DNA from: Echinarachnius parma
Taxonomy: Eukaryota; Echinodermata; Echinoidea; Clypeasteroida; Echinarachniidae
Direction of reading: 5' to 3'
Length of the DNA stretch: 64,000 nt
NCBI GenBank assembly: GCA_037951105.1
Contig: JBAMJV010004279.1
Coordinates: 1 to 64,000, forward strand
This document shows, one piece after another, positions 52,454 to 63,941 of the stretch. Within the stretch, counting starts at the first letter, position 1. Every line of letters starts with the position of its first letter. Made by a program: the position numbers and the translations under genes. The notes below the pieces were generated by a model. The model saw only the letters and a program-made list of their open reading frames with translations. It was not told the origin of the DNA and made no database searches.

Positions 52454-53093
52454 TTAAAGGGACTGTCCACCTTTTACAAGCCAAACTCAAAAGTTGAGAG
52501 GTTATTGTCTTACATGTATATGAAAGAAAATGTAATTTAACAGCATGCCTGAAAAAAATTAGGGCTTGAAATCTCTTTTTCCTGGAGTTATAGACCTCAA
52601 AATAATAAAACGACAGAGCGCATTTAATTGTGCATTATACAAGTATTCACCCGGTGCAAAATTTCGCTCAAGGCGCATTCCACTGAGTACCACATTGCTG
52701 TGCGTGATCACTACGTGACCCGCACAGAGATTGTGATCGAACAACGGCATAAGTGAATACTAAACAAGATTTCCAAACTCACTAAAACTGACACTGTACA
52801 TGTAATTGTATATTCTTCATTTTTGAGACCTTTCCGTGACATACCTTTACAAATGTCGACTTCACAATACCTTTACAAGAATAAGTACAATATTGTTGTA
52901 ATATTATGCTTAATCAGTTAAACTTCTTAATTGACCGAAATATAGTTTGGTGGAGGGGCGCATTCGTTTTTCATTCGTAGAATCCAAATTACAGGGCTGT
53001 TAGATCTGAATTTGTTTGTGTGTGTTACATTTATCCTCATCCATCTACTGGTAACTGTTCAGACGATTTATAAAAGGCGGACAGTCCCTTTAA
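52454..53093. mobile_element. TTAA-type MITE, fourth family, uninterrupted copy (640 bp)
   Basis: Ends TTAAAGGGACTGTCCACCTT and AAGGCGGACAGTCCCTTTAA, with TTAA on both sides. Inverse copy of 39733-42229. It has the complements of that element's CATTCGTTTTTCATTCGTAG and TCACAATACCTTTAC segments. Confidence 0.88.
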
Positions 53094-53661
53094 TGGGGTA
53101 AACCTGTTTAAGGGGTAGAATACCTTGCAAATGCTTACTTGATTGTGGAGACTACTGTACCATTTTAATGAAGATGTTTATACTATTGCAATATAGATCT
53201 ATGTATATGCCATAGGAATGTAGTTGTACATGCGATACCTTTGTTTGTTTGTTTTGTTTGTTTTATTTTATTTAAACACGGTAAAAAGCCCTCGATCAGC
53301 CAAAGCCAAATGAGGTATATACATTATTACAAGGTATATACATAAAATAGTGAGGCTTTTTTTTACAGGTCCGGGTTCTATGTATCTTGTCTTTTTTATA
53401 CCCTGATACAACGATAAATCTGATATACTGTACAAGGTAAATTCAATGAGCTCGAGGAGCTTGTTAGTATGAGGTTTCATTGTAATGTAGATGCAATACT
53501 GTTATAATGAGATCATGAGATGTAACATTGGCTCCTGGCTCCATGTAAGCTATCAATGTATGTAGGTTCATGTGTTTGATCGTATGACATGTATGCAGTC
53601 AAGTCAGAGTTAGTCAGCCAGACCATACAGGACACATCCATTAAAACCTGGCATCAGGATT

Positions 53662-54059
53662 GGTATTCTGGAAGTTGATCTGAAGATCAACTTCAAGCTC
53701 ATCCAGGATAGGCCTATTTGGTATTCTAAGATTATCTTAGGAAGAGCATGATAATTATATAATTAATTACAGCCATGAAGATGTGATCTAACTAGTCAAA
53801 AATTTTCTTCTTATTTTAATACTCCAAATTTGAATATTTCTCCTCGCACAACAAACATATGACGCAAGTATTATTGTTAACCAAGTGGGCCTTAACAATA
53901 CACCCAAGCAACTTTCAAAATAAGTTTAATTGGACTATAAACTTTAACATCAACTTACAGAATACCAGGCTTCATCTTAGGATTTGCTTCAATCTTAAGA
54001 TTCTTTTTACGTAGGTTTCAATAAATGTTAATGATTATTACAGAATACCACCCCAGAAC
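53662..54059. mobile_element. MITE with GGTATTCTG ends
   Basis: Left GGTATTCTGGAAGTTGATCT and right CAGAATACCA. A tight hairpin GAAGTTGATCTGAAGATCAA lies at the left end. Another GAATACCAGGC near 53961 suggests nested or repeated ends. No coding sequence. Confidence 0.65.
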
Positions 54060-54222
54060 AATAGCCATCAGATCTTCCTGGGCCCAAAGCAGGCCTAGCC
54101 AAAGGGGTCCTTGTATTAATTAGTCCTTAGGGGAAGCTTCAAATGATTATTCAAAGAATTAATTCCTCAAATGAAGCTTCAAATGAGTCATTCATGCTCA
54201 TGTAATGTACATATGAAGCGGT

Positions 54223-54560
54223 GAATTGATAGTAATGTATACGAAGTACATGTTAGTATTTCATTGTGTTATTTTGACCACTCTGTACTATTGATTGGAT
54301 TGTGCAAAGCTTAAGATTTCAATTTTTCTTATAACTAAACTATCAATATGGTTGACATTGATGTATTAAAAGGTTCTTTTTAATCTGGGAATTGATATTA
54401 TATGAAGTACATGTACATTTATTGTCTTTCATTGTGGTATATCTGGACCACACTGGAAATGTCTTTCACTCTGTTATATTGATTGGATTGTCAAAAGATT
54501 TCCTTGTTCACATAACTGTAGGATCAATATGGTTGACAATGATGTATTACAAGTGCCATG
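54223..54560. repeat. 165-bp tandem duplication
   Basis: Two diverged units share TGAAGTACATGT, CTTTCATTGTG, ATTGATTGGATTGT and TCAATATGGTTGACA, starting near 54223 and 54390. Confidence 0.75.
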
Positions 54561-54839
54561 TACATTTTAATTATATAGTTTACATTCCAAGCCAAACTTG
54601 TTACTGAGTGTACATTTTATGAAAGGTCTTCCAGGTTTTCAAAATTGTAAATATATAATATTCTATTAATAGTTCAAAATAATGTGTTGTACAAGTGTAA
54701 TGTAACCAGATGACGTATGTACAATTGTATGTGCACAGCCAAATAAACACAGTACAGTACTATAGTACATGTATTCATACATGTACATTATACGCCATAC
54801 TGCTTAGTGCTATATGTAGCCAATATATTCATTCCAAAT

Positions 54840-56560
54840 AAAGTGTATGAAATATGTGTATATAATTGATTTATGTATTACTCTCTGTAAATATGGATTG
54901 CATAATCATGTATAAAAGTGCATTTGTCTTCTTGCGATATTTGTCATTCTGCCTGTGATGACGATGCAACCGTTATTGACTAGTGACTACAAATGCTTCT
55001 GCAGAGTGCATTAGCAGTTTCATGATACAGTGGAACCTTGTTATAACGAGCTCTGATATAACACAACCCTCTACAAAGCAAAGTAATTGTACTGGTATAA
55101 GAGTGCTATACATTATATTTATCCTCCCTTCCCACTATACAGGGTGGCCCAGAAATAACAGAACGGGGCACTTCCCAAAATAAAGCAACAAAATGAACAT
55201 GTCAAATGGATAGGGTGTCCTTTCTAATGAACAACGATACCAAGAAAAGTAATTTTGCACGTGTATTTTTTGTTTTAGGGCGCTTTGAGTGGGACCATGT
55301 CAGGTTCCTATTTTTGTACATTTTTACGAAGTTAGTGTCTGATAAATGAGACTTACTGCCCGCCATACTATTCACCAATTATGTCCATTCTCTCGGCACC
55401 GCTCGGCACACAGCTGAATGCACACTAACAATGGCGCGCAGAATACTTGCGTGTTCAATGGTATGTAGGTTAATCGGTCTCATTTATCAGGCATTGACTT
55501 GGTAAAAATTGACCAAAATAGGAACCGGACATGGTCTCACTCAAAGCGCCCTAAAACAAAAACTACACGTCCAAAATTACTTTTCTTGGTATCGTTGTTC
55601 ATTGGAAAGGACACCCTATCCGATGAACATGTTCATTTTGTTAGTTTATTTTGGGAAGTGCCCCGTTTCGTTATTTCTGGGCCACCCTGTATAACAAGTT
55701 AATGTTTATGGTCCTTTGCTCCTTGTTATGAAGAGGTTCCACTGGACTAGAGTCATGGATTGAAAATGCAAACATGTACATTCCACATTATCCTGCTCAG
55801 TACTGTTAAGAATATTCTTGTATATTGTAAAAATTATTCATCTATAATTCACATTAATTTGTAAATAAGGCTTGCATAATACATGTATTAATTACTCTCT
55901 TTGTAAGTATGCATTCAAAGTGATTATATTCTTGAACTGTAAATATATAGAAGTGCATTTATCTACTTGTATAATATCATTCTGCTTGCGAGTATGCTTA
56001 TGGTAGGATCAAGGTGCTTAATTAGCCTTATTGACTCCCATCATGTGGATTAGCACTGAGTTTCATAATGCAGATGAACCTCATTATAATGAGGTTCATA
56101 ATGCAGATGAACCTCATTATAATGAGCTCTGATATAACAAAACCCTCTACAAAACAAAATAATTGTACTGGTATGAGTGTTTATATTAATTCCCCTCCCC
56201 CTGAGGTTCACTGGACTAGACTGAAAGAAATGTCATGAATTGTAATTGCATACATGTACACTGCATTCTACATCATCCTGCTCAGTACTGTAGTCAAGAA
56301 TTGATCTTGTAAAGAGTATGAAGAACATTTATATGCACATGAACGATTTATTATAACTCACTTTGTAAATATAAATGTCTTTATTCTGTTTTCAAAGAAA
56401 TGTTATGAATTATAAATATGTAAAAGTGCATTATGTTTGACATTCTGCCTGTGATTATGATTCTGCTAGGATCAAAGGGAGTTACCCTTATTGACTCTCA
56501 TTATAGGCCTACTATCAAGGCTTTTACATAGTGGATTAGCAGTTTCATAATATGTTTTCT
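54840..56560. repeat. three-copy duplication, one copy interrupted
   Basis: Units starting near 54840, 55850 and 56340 share TATTACTCTCTGTAA, AAAAGTGCATT, TCATTCTGCCTGTGATGA, GAGCTCTGATATAACA and ACCCTCTACAAA. The first is split by the MITE at 55140-55689. At 56067-56118 a 27-bp piece (GATGAACCTCATTATAATGA) is itself doubled. Confidence 0.75.
55140..55689. mobile_element. fold-back MITE with CAGGGTGGCC ends (copy 2)
   Basis: Same family as 24185-24753: ends CAGGGTGGCCCAGAAATAAC and its complement, TA on both sides, nearly complete self-complementarity around the centre. The inner sequence is clearly diverged from copy 1, so the copies are not recent sisters. Confidence 0.88.
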
Positions 56561-56905
56561 TTAAGGAATGTCAAACAAAAGAAACTTATCACATCTTTCG
56601 GGTGACACTCACTGAAAATAGACATATTCAGTATCAAGGATCTTTGAGAACTGGTACATTTCAGTATTCCTCATTTAACATAATACCGTATGTCATGAAA
56701 CAAGGGTTATCTCATGTCGCTAGAAAGGAATGCAACAATACCAATTCCTGATGCAGATCGAGATACAAGTCAGAAAATGTGCGTGTTTCGACCAACCAGA
56801 TGTGTGCATTTAGAACACATGATCTGACTGACAATTAATTGTAACTTGCAATCGATTGTATCTCTTCTGCACAAGGGCCCATGACAGACAAGTGTATGAT
56901 ATAAG

Positions 56906-57108
56906 ACTATTATTATTATTATTGTTTTTATTATTACTATTATTATTATTATTATTATTGTTATTATCGTTATTATTATTATTGTTATTATTATTATTAT
57001 TAATATTATTATTATTACTAAAATCATTATTAATATTTATTATTATCATTATTAGTACTACAATCATTATTATTATTAGTATTACTATTATAATGATTAT
57101 TTTATAAT
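56906..57108. repeat. ATT/AAT microsatellite
   Basis: About 200 bp of imperfect ATT repeat. Long leucine, isoleucine or asparagine frames in it are artefacts. Confidence 0.95.
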
Positions 57109-57109
57109 T

Positions 57110-58390
57110 ATTCAGGTTTAAGTTAGGAATTGTGTTAGGATAACAAATGTTTTGTTGGTTTATGACAAAATAATAGCTGAGTAATTAATTACCTTTGTAG
57201 CAAATGTCCTGGAACCACATTTCATGTGAACACAAATCATAGGAGAAGTGCTCTGTCATGTGAACTGAAATATGTTACTGAATGAAATGTGATTATTGAA
57301 ATACATGTACAAAACAATGCAACTGAAGTCAAACTAAACATGTAAAAAAAGTATATTTACTCAACAGATAAGTAAGTTTCTTGTTATTTTATTATATATT
57401 AGTATGTCCTATATACACATTTGTGCCAATTTCTTGTTTTATACACATTGTAATGTTATTCTTAACAAGTCAGAATAGGAAATGTTCCTTCATACGAACT
57501 GAAATACTAAATAATGCAACTCAAAATCGAACCAAACATTGAAAGAAGTTTATTATGTAACCAGTTGTTCAAGTGCAGTAAGATTGATACTATTGTACTA
57601 TGACATTCTGTAATATCAAGAAATTATGTACTATATGAACATTTCTAGTTTTGTATACAGATAAATGAAAGACATGTTTTTGTACAACTGTGTATTACAT
57701 TACCAGTGGTTAACTTTAGCATTTGCACAAACTTATAATGTGTATAAAAGATCAATCAAATATCTATCTTTTGTAGAATTCAAGCAAATTTTCCATAGTA
57801 AGTTTAGTTTGCTGCTATTGTATATTATCAAACCTTCTGTACCACAACAACATTTGTGCCAATTTCTTATTTTATACAAATAAATTAAATATAATTATAA
57901 ATATAATTTTTGTACAACTCTGTATTATATGCAACAACCATTTGTATCATTATTATGTATTGTGTATTGTGTAGATGATTCCTTGCCATGCAGTCTATAC
58001 AACACAAGCAGTTCATTATAATTAGCCTTTACACTCATCCCTTGAATTATGTTGATATTCCAGATCAGAAAAAAAATAAATAAAATGATAAAATGAAGTT
58101 TGGATCATGAATCACAAATTATCTAACCACAATAAACATAAAAAGATGATTCACATGTGAAAAAGGCACAAACGTATTAAATCATCATAGCTCTGGTAAC
58201 CAAAGATCTTAGGAAATATGATATTTTAACTTTAAGTAAGGTAGCACCATGATGGAAGTATAATTCTGCATTCTGTGGGAAATTTTATTTATAAGGTTCA
58301 ATTAAAATTGTATACGCACACAGCACATACATAATGAACTCTACTCTATAACTGGGCGGTAGATGGCGCTATTGCACATGAATTACAGAG
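57110..58390. other. AT-rich stretch without recognisable gene
   Basis: Only short frames in AT-rich DNA. Segments near 57200-57360 and 57420-57560 look like a loose duplication (TGAACTGAAATA..., CAACTGAAGTCAAAC...). Confidence 0.5.
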
Positions 58391-58572
58391 CAGGATCAAC
58401 TTGGAGTCGTAATATGTCTGAAAAATGATATTTGTTGAGCATCGTTGCTATCAGGCATGGAAAAAGCACGAATTAATATTTTATCATCACCGACATCATC
58501 TTCATAGGCGTCGATTCTTCTCATTCCGATCATCTTCGGTGAGGAGGCGAAGCGACCAGCCTGCCAGCCAAG

Positions 58573-58765
58573 GGGACACAAGGGGAGGGGGGGGGGGGGG
58601 AATCACACCTAAAGTCAACTCTAAAGGATGGGGTGTAGGGGCAATGTCCCTTCATTTTAATATTTCTGAACCCCAAATATAGGGGAGGGGGTGATAATAC
58701 AGGCCACCCTACCCCACTTCAAAAATTGGGGGATAAATCTCATCTCCCCCCCCCCCCCCCCCGAG
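58573..58765. repeat. G run and C run facing each other
   Basis: A run of G at 58585-58600 and a run of C at 58746-58762 face each other. The sequence between is mirrored in part (AGGGGAGGGGGTGATAATAC against the left side). Likely a G-rich fold-back repeat. Confidence 0.6.
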
Positions 58766-58959
58766 ATCGACGCCCATGATCTTAATATTTCAAACTTCAT
58801 TTCAAACACATTCACACACATTGTAAATTCTCTTGTTGACGCACACAACAAACCACAACTAAAACTATTTTACCCTCCCTATTTAAATGGGCGGTGGATA
58901 GCGCTATTGTATAGCCTACGTGGATGGATAAGAGAGCAGGATCGTGCCGTCGGCCTATG

Positions 58960-59100
58960 ATGATATAGTGATGAGGATGGTGATGGTGATAATGATGACA
59001 ACGATGAAGGTGATGATGGTGCATGATGATGATGGTGGTGATGATCATAATAATGATGAAGATGATGATGATGAAAATGATAATGTTGATGACGATAATG
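58960..59100. repeat. GAT microsatellite (first)
   Basis: Imperfect GAT/GATGGT repeat. The Asp/Met/His-rich frames here are artefacts. Confidence 0.92.
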
Positions 59101-59282
59101 AAGCATTTGCATTTGCAGCTTCAACAACGTTCTAGATACGTGATCATCTTAATATTTAAAAAAAAAATGATATTTAAACATTGATGATTGACATGTCTGA
59201 AGAATGAAATCTGTTGACCATTGCTATCAGATAGTAATGCAAGTGTGGAAAAATAAGATTATCAACTTAAAACAACACAGGA

Positions 59283-59341
59283 TCATCATCGTCCTCATCA
59301 TCAACGACATCATAATCATGATCATCATGATGATAATGAAA

Positions 59342-59374
<33 letters not shown>

Positions 59375-59410
59375 GTGGTGGTGATAATGACGACGATGAT
59401 GATGATGGTT
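59283..59410. repeat. GAT microsatellite (second)
   Basis: Starts with ATC units and changes to GAT units (59340-59408), so the block is partly mirror-like. Confidence 0.92.
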
Positions 59411-60992
59411 TATCATATCGCATTCATTCTTGGCTTGACACAAATATATGAAGATAATAAACAAGCGTCCATTCACCATATCTTGCAAAAATAAATATAA
59501 TTTATTGGTTTGAATTGCACTTCTCCGGCGTCTTTGAAATTGACATTTGAAAAAATTGTATTTCTTTTTTGGGGGGACCTGATTGAAATCATATGTTGGT
59601 GATCAGTTTGGTGCATGGTAAGATTAGAAGAGGTAACGCCTTCCCGTTTACAATGCCTATAATGTTGAAATGAAATAGAACATTTTGTTTGTAATACGAT
59701 GGCTTTATTAGTTGTGACAATATAAATTATGTTTCTTAACTTTTGTAAACCCTATATATTGTATTGTATTTGTCAAATTATGATTTGAATATGAAATAAA
59801 TAAATCAAATTAAAAATCAAATCATTAGGTCCTGTATTTGTGTTTGTGAGTCAAGGCCCGACTTCCAGCAAGGCATTATAATAATCCATCTCACAATTCT
59901 AAATCCATAACTATATGAACTGATAATCAGTATTTTGTGATAATGACCGGGGGTTGATTATGAGGTATAAAAATAACATAATTTAAACCAGCCTGATGCG
60001 TCCTTTTGGCCCTGCTTTGTATGCTCCCTTGGGAGTTTATTATATGGAGAGCAGTGTGCAGGTGTCCATTTGAAGCATTTGGCCATGGTCCAGTCAGTCA
60101 CTGTATTATCTTAGTCATTATCATGCTTATTATGCACCATGCACCGGGCGCGGAATTGACATGAATGTAGTGAGAGAGGGCGTTCTTGTCTATGTTTTTC
60201 GCCCGACCTCCTGTGCACTGCATGCCGATCGCATTATGGACATCCTGTCTAATTAGCTGAGTGAGAACTTGAAATTATATGAGCGACGTTATTTGGTTAT
60301 GACTTTGTCGGAGACCAACTCGATTACTCATGCGTGCACAGTCTTGGTTTGTCTCGGTTTGTATCATATCCCGTGGCTGTCATATCATCCCGTAGCTATC
60401 ATATCATGTCAGTGGCTGTATGTAGCCTGAGCACTGGTCTCATCACAATCCCTTTGACATGTTTTAAAGCTTTTTAGACCATGTCAGTGGCTGTTTGTTA
60501 GTCTTGCCTGGTTTGTATCATCCTCAGGTCTGATCATCCTGATTATGTCGGTGGCTCTCGCATCCTCAGGATTCACCCGTCCCGAATTTGTAACGCCTTG
60601 ATGTAATCACAATGTCATCAATGGACCTATTGTGTATTTTCCCGGGGTATTTTCTCGAGTTTCAAAAATATTGTTGGCCTCCTATAGAGTTATTCGCAAA
60701 TATATTGAAGGCCAACATGAAGTTTACATATGGTGTTAGTGGAAGACACACATGATGTCCGGCTACATGCATCATCAGTTCTTTGGCGGGCTAAGGCCTC
60801 TCTTGTTGGAAACGTTCACACATCATCATAAACATGATGGTTTCTGACCCCGACTTTCACCTTACTAATTGGGTCAATCATGACACTCCTTGAGGATTTT
60901 GTTGTTTAACCAATCGGCCACCGGATATTTTGTCGGTCGAGTAATGTCACGGAATAAACTTTATATTCCTTTGGAAACAAAATATCACAGAA
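59411..60992. other. no recognisable gene
   Basis: No exon recognised. Short direct repeats such as CATGTCAGTGGCTGT (60405, 60481) and TATCATATC are present. It lies 3' of the minus-strand gene and may contain its 3' untranslated region. Confidence 0.45.
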
Positions 60993-61613
60993 TCATAATG
61001 CCACCTCAAAGAGTGAAGATCCAAGGAACAAACGCCCCCTAAGCCTCATAGTCACACGGAGTATAACATAAAAGAAGAAGGCCGCCACAAACTCCGTGAA
61101 TGTGACGTCGAGGTCCTTGTAGATGACGACGCGGCAATGCCATGATGTCGGGTGCGTGGTCACGAGGTCGGTTGCCCCGATGCACACAGCGATGACCACC
61201 AACCAGAAGATTTCGACCAGGAGGACTTTGACGGTGACGCCCGGTATATGGTTGTCAATCAGGCCGCGTTGATAAAAAGGGGTAGGTTGGTGCTGCATAC
61301 AAAGTATGGGCTCACGGTCACTCCGCTGCTGCTGCGGCATCAGTTCACCATCACCATGACTCGTGATCGTTTGCGCAGCTGCCATCATAGCTCGGATCAT
61401 GCTCCTGGTGATCATACATGATGATGATGATCTCGTGCCCAATGTCGAGCCGGATGATGACCACGCTGCTTTCCTCGGTCTACCACGACGCCTCGGTGGC
61501 TGCGGAGCAAGACATGGTGGACTAGGAGGTAGATAAGCGGATGATTCATGGGACGATGTCAGATTCTGTCCATAGTCGCCCGCGCCATCAGTCATTCGAG
61601 ACTGAGGGAGACC
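60993..61613 (-). CDS. membrane protein gene, last exon
   Basis: A 621-bp exon ending TGA at 60993-60995, open from the acceptor CTACAG|GGTCTCC. It carries the AT-hook-like PRRRGRPRKAAW, then two hydrophobic helices near its end. It is GC-rich relative to flanking DNA. Confidence 0.6.
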   Translation of the reverse strand, partial: GLPQSRMTDGAGDYGQNLTSSHESSAYLPPSPPCLAPQPPRRRGRPRKAAWSSSGSTLGTRSSSSCMITRSMIRAMMAAAQTITSHGDGELMPQQQRSDREPILCMQHQPTPFYQRGLIDNHIPGVTVKVLLVEIFWLVVIAVCIGATDLVTTHPTSWHCRVVIYKDLDVTFTEFVAAFFFYVILRVTMRLRGRLFLGSSLFEVAL

Positions 61614-62145
61614 CTGTAGTGGAAAACAAAAATCAGATTTATATAACCGAGGGAAATAGTCTGTGATACTTTCTTGTTTATTTAACTTGTAACATTTTTC
61701 AAGGAATAGAGAATAAAGTTTAAATTGCGTTTACAAGCAAAGCCCATAATTTTGTGTCTACTTTTGTTTATGCAATCAGCAATAAGGTGTATTCATAGTT
61801 GTGTAACATGTGTTGTTTTTAAACATTACGAACATTTGGAGAGTTGGTGCTATGGAGATAATAGAGCATACAAGTGCTTGTCAGTAAAGTTATCGTCTGT
61901 ATGTATCTTAACATAACAGAGTGCGGTGTTGAATTTGACTTTAAGGGAATAAAGAAAGGGCAGAATGCAAAGTAACTAAAATAAAGCTAAAATAAAATTT
62001 AGAGCGTACTCACAGAGTATGTCCAGCCAAATCTCGTCGATGTCCACTTCACGAGTTGAAGTGAAACCCAGAGACCGAACGTGACCATGATGAAGGCATC
62101 TAAGATCACGTTTGAGTCCGCGCTCGGTATCAGAGTGCCCAACAC
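60993..62145 (-). CDS. unrecognised membrane protein with AT-hook-like motif (last two exons)
   Basis: Two exons join in frame on the minus strand: 62145-62014 (44 codons) and 61613-60993 (206 codons and stop). The intron is 400 bp, CT|GTGAGT to CTACAG|GG. Seen in order: a hydrophobic helix (VILDAFIMVTFGLWVSLQLV); a Ser/Pro-rich loop with PRRRGRPRKAAW, an AT-hook-like Gly-Arg-Pro core; a Gln/Met-rich stretch; a second helix (VLLVEIFWLVVIAVCIGATD); and a third (TEFVAAFFFYVILRVTM) near the C-terminus. I do not recognise the family. The coding DNA is GC-richer than its surroundings, which supports it being real. An ATG inside exon 2 (61595) could be an alternative start. Earlier exons would be beyond 62145. 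Confidence 0.55.
62014..62145 (-). CDS. membrane protein gene, penultimate exon
   Basis: The acceptor at 62146-62148 (CCGCGAAG) follows the long CTT/CCT tract. The donor GTGAGT is ideal. The frame reads LGTLIPSADSNVILDAF and then IMVTFGLWVSLQLVKW; the last six residues are strongly hydrophobic or aromatic. Frame agreement with the next exon supports it. The acceptor choice is less certain. Confidence 0.5.
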
Positions 62146-62218
62146 CTTCGCGGAGAAGGAACATTAAGGAGGGAGTGAAATGGAAGAGAAGGGTGAAGAG
62201 GAGAAGAAGGAGAAGGAG

Positions 62219-62516
62219 AAGGAGGAGGAGGAGGAGGAGGAGGAGGAGGAGGAGGAGGAGGAGGAGGAGGAGGAGGAGGAGGAGGAGGAGGAGGAGGAGG
62301 AGGAGGAGGAGGAGGAGGAGGAGGAGGAGGAGGAGGAGAAGAAGAAGAAGAAGAAGAAGAAGAAGAAGAAGAAGAAGAAGAAGAAGAAGAAGAAGAAGAA
62401 GAAGAAGAAGAAGAAGAAGAAGAAGAAGAAGAAGAAGAAGAAGAAGAAGAAGAAGAAGAAGAAGAAGAAGAAGAAGAAGAAGAAGAAGAAGAAGAAGAAG
62501 AAGAAGAAGAAGAAGA
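62219..62516. repeat. GGA/GAA purine tract (about 300 bp)
   Basis: Nearly pure AGG repeat to about 62337, then nearly pure AGA repeat to 62516. On the minus strand it is an unbroken CTT/CCT tract 70 bp upstream of the acceptor of the exon at 62145. Such mirror-symmetric purine tracts can form triplexes. The poly-Glu, Lys, Arg, Ser and Phe frames over it are artefacts. Confidence 0.97.
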
Positions 62517-63370
62517 ATTGGTGCCAGAATTGCAGCGGATATACCACAAATAATAATAATGTAAATGTAATAAACAAAGTAATGTAGGCTACATTAATGA
62601 GATGCGGGATTATATCATTTAACTTTTTGTTAGTTTATTAAAATGCAAGTTGATTTTCATTAAATAAATCGATACAAACGAATACAAGGAAACAAAGGCG
62701 AACATTGTTAGACTGAGAAGAAACAGCAAATAAAATTTAAAAATATCATTATTTCGACTTCTAAAGTATGATAAGTTTGTCTATTTTTTTTGTATTTACC
62801 ATAATGGCAATATGCTAATAACAAGAATGTTAAGTAAAAAGGAAAGGTGTTTATGAGTTATTTTAACCTGTATACATTATTTCCCCTGTATATGTCAAGT
62901 CAAACTAAACTAACCTGTCTAGGCAAGATAAGGCACATGAAGAAGGCAAAAAGCCAGCGATCCATAACTGAATATTAGCTAGGAAATTTGCAAAGCAAAT
63001 AAGACAATCCGTAAGATATCTCGAAAGAAATATACGTAATCTAAAAACTAAACAAATACACTTGCTTTAGTTAGTTTTTTGATCCCTGGCCGTTGCTATG
63101 AAAGCGCGGATTGCAGAAGCGCGCGTTCAACAATGGAGCATTATTGCGTCATAAGTTAATAATAATTTATTAGAAATAAAATGTAAATATGTAGTGGTTG
63201 TTAACCGGATAGTTGAGTATTGGTCAAACTTAACTTTAGTAATCAAACCTGCACCATTACGGTACAAAATAATAGTTATAACTTCACCATGCTCGAAAAG
63301 TATACGCAATTACAAACGACTAAGTAAAACCCCTGTTAGCTGCGAGGCGATCTTTGTTGGGGCTATTTTG
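62517..63370. other. AT-rich, no gene seen
   Basis: No exon or repeat family recognised. It may be intron of the minus-strand gene. Confidence 0.45.
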
Positions 63371-63374
63371 CTAA

Positions 63375-63545
63375 GGGGGGGGGGTGGGGGGGGTTGACCC
63401 AATGACGATGCGGATACTGTGTGGGTCTGGACAGTCATGATGGCGTTTTTCTATGCACATCACATTTTCACTTGGCAGCCCAAGGGGGGGGGGGGGGGGG
63501 GGGGGGTTAAACCCCTCTAAACCCCCCCCCCCCCCCCCCCCGTAG
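63375..63545. repeat. G run, C run hairpin
   Basis: A G-rich stretch (63375-63400), then a 24-base G run (63484-63507), the short spacer TTAAACCCCTCTAAA and an 18-base C run to 63541. The last two form a strong hairpin and also give a G-quadruplex-prone strand. Exact run lengths may be assembly-dependent. Confidence 0.9.
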
Positions 63546-63589
63546 ATCCGCGCCTGCTCAAGAGGGCGCTCTCTAAAAAAAAATAATTT

Positions 63590-63941
63590 GGTTTTAGCCA
63601 TTTTTCATGCAAAATTGTGCATTTAATGTTTTGTTGAAATAATGATTCAATAGAGATATCATCAACAACTTTATAAAAAACCTATTCAGATTTTTTATAA
63701 GTAATCTTTAAGCATTTTTATAATTTTTCTAAAAATTCAAAATATCCCCCGGTGAAGAATTTTTGAATACAAATGTGTTTATGGATATTTCAACCGTTTC
63801 TGAACCAACTTTGTTCAAATAAAGTTTATTCTGTCATTAAAATTGTTTGTTCTTTGAAATTTGACAGTCAGTTTCTCATTATCTCACAAAAAAATATTTT
63901 GTGAAGTGCCCCCCTATACCAACACTCAAATATCCCTTTAA
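63590..63941. mobile_element. inverted copy of the third TTAA MITE
   Basis: The right end ATCCCTTTAA matches the start of 39221-39736 reversed. Shared pieces include GTTGTTGATGAT, AACAAAACAT and GTTTCTGAACC. The left end is not clear, so it is probably truncated by the G/C repeat. Confidence 0.7.

Noticed and set aside
56770..57107. Leu-, Ile- and Asn-rich frames
   Set aside because: They are translations of the ATT microsatellite.
58812..59494. His-, Asp- and Met-rich frames
   Set aside because: They are translations of GAT microsatellites.
62003..62164. Alternative frame of the exon near 62145 (starting MFLLREGVGHS)
   Set aside because: With the good GTGAGT donor this frame runs into stops when joined to the next exon. 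The other frame stays open for 206 codons.
62112..62587. Frames of poly-Arg, poly-Glu/Lys, poly-Ser and poly-Phe
   Set aside because: They are translations of the GGA/GAA microsatellite, not proteins.
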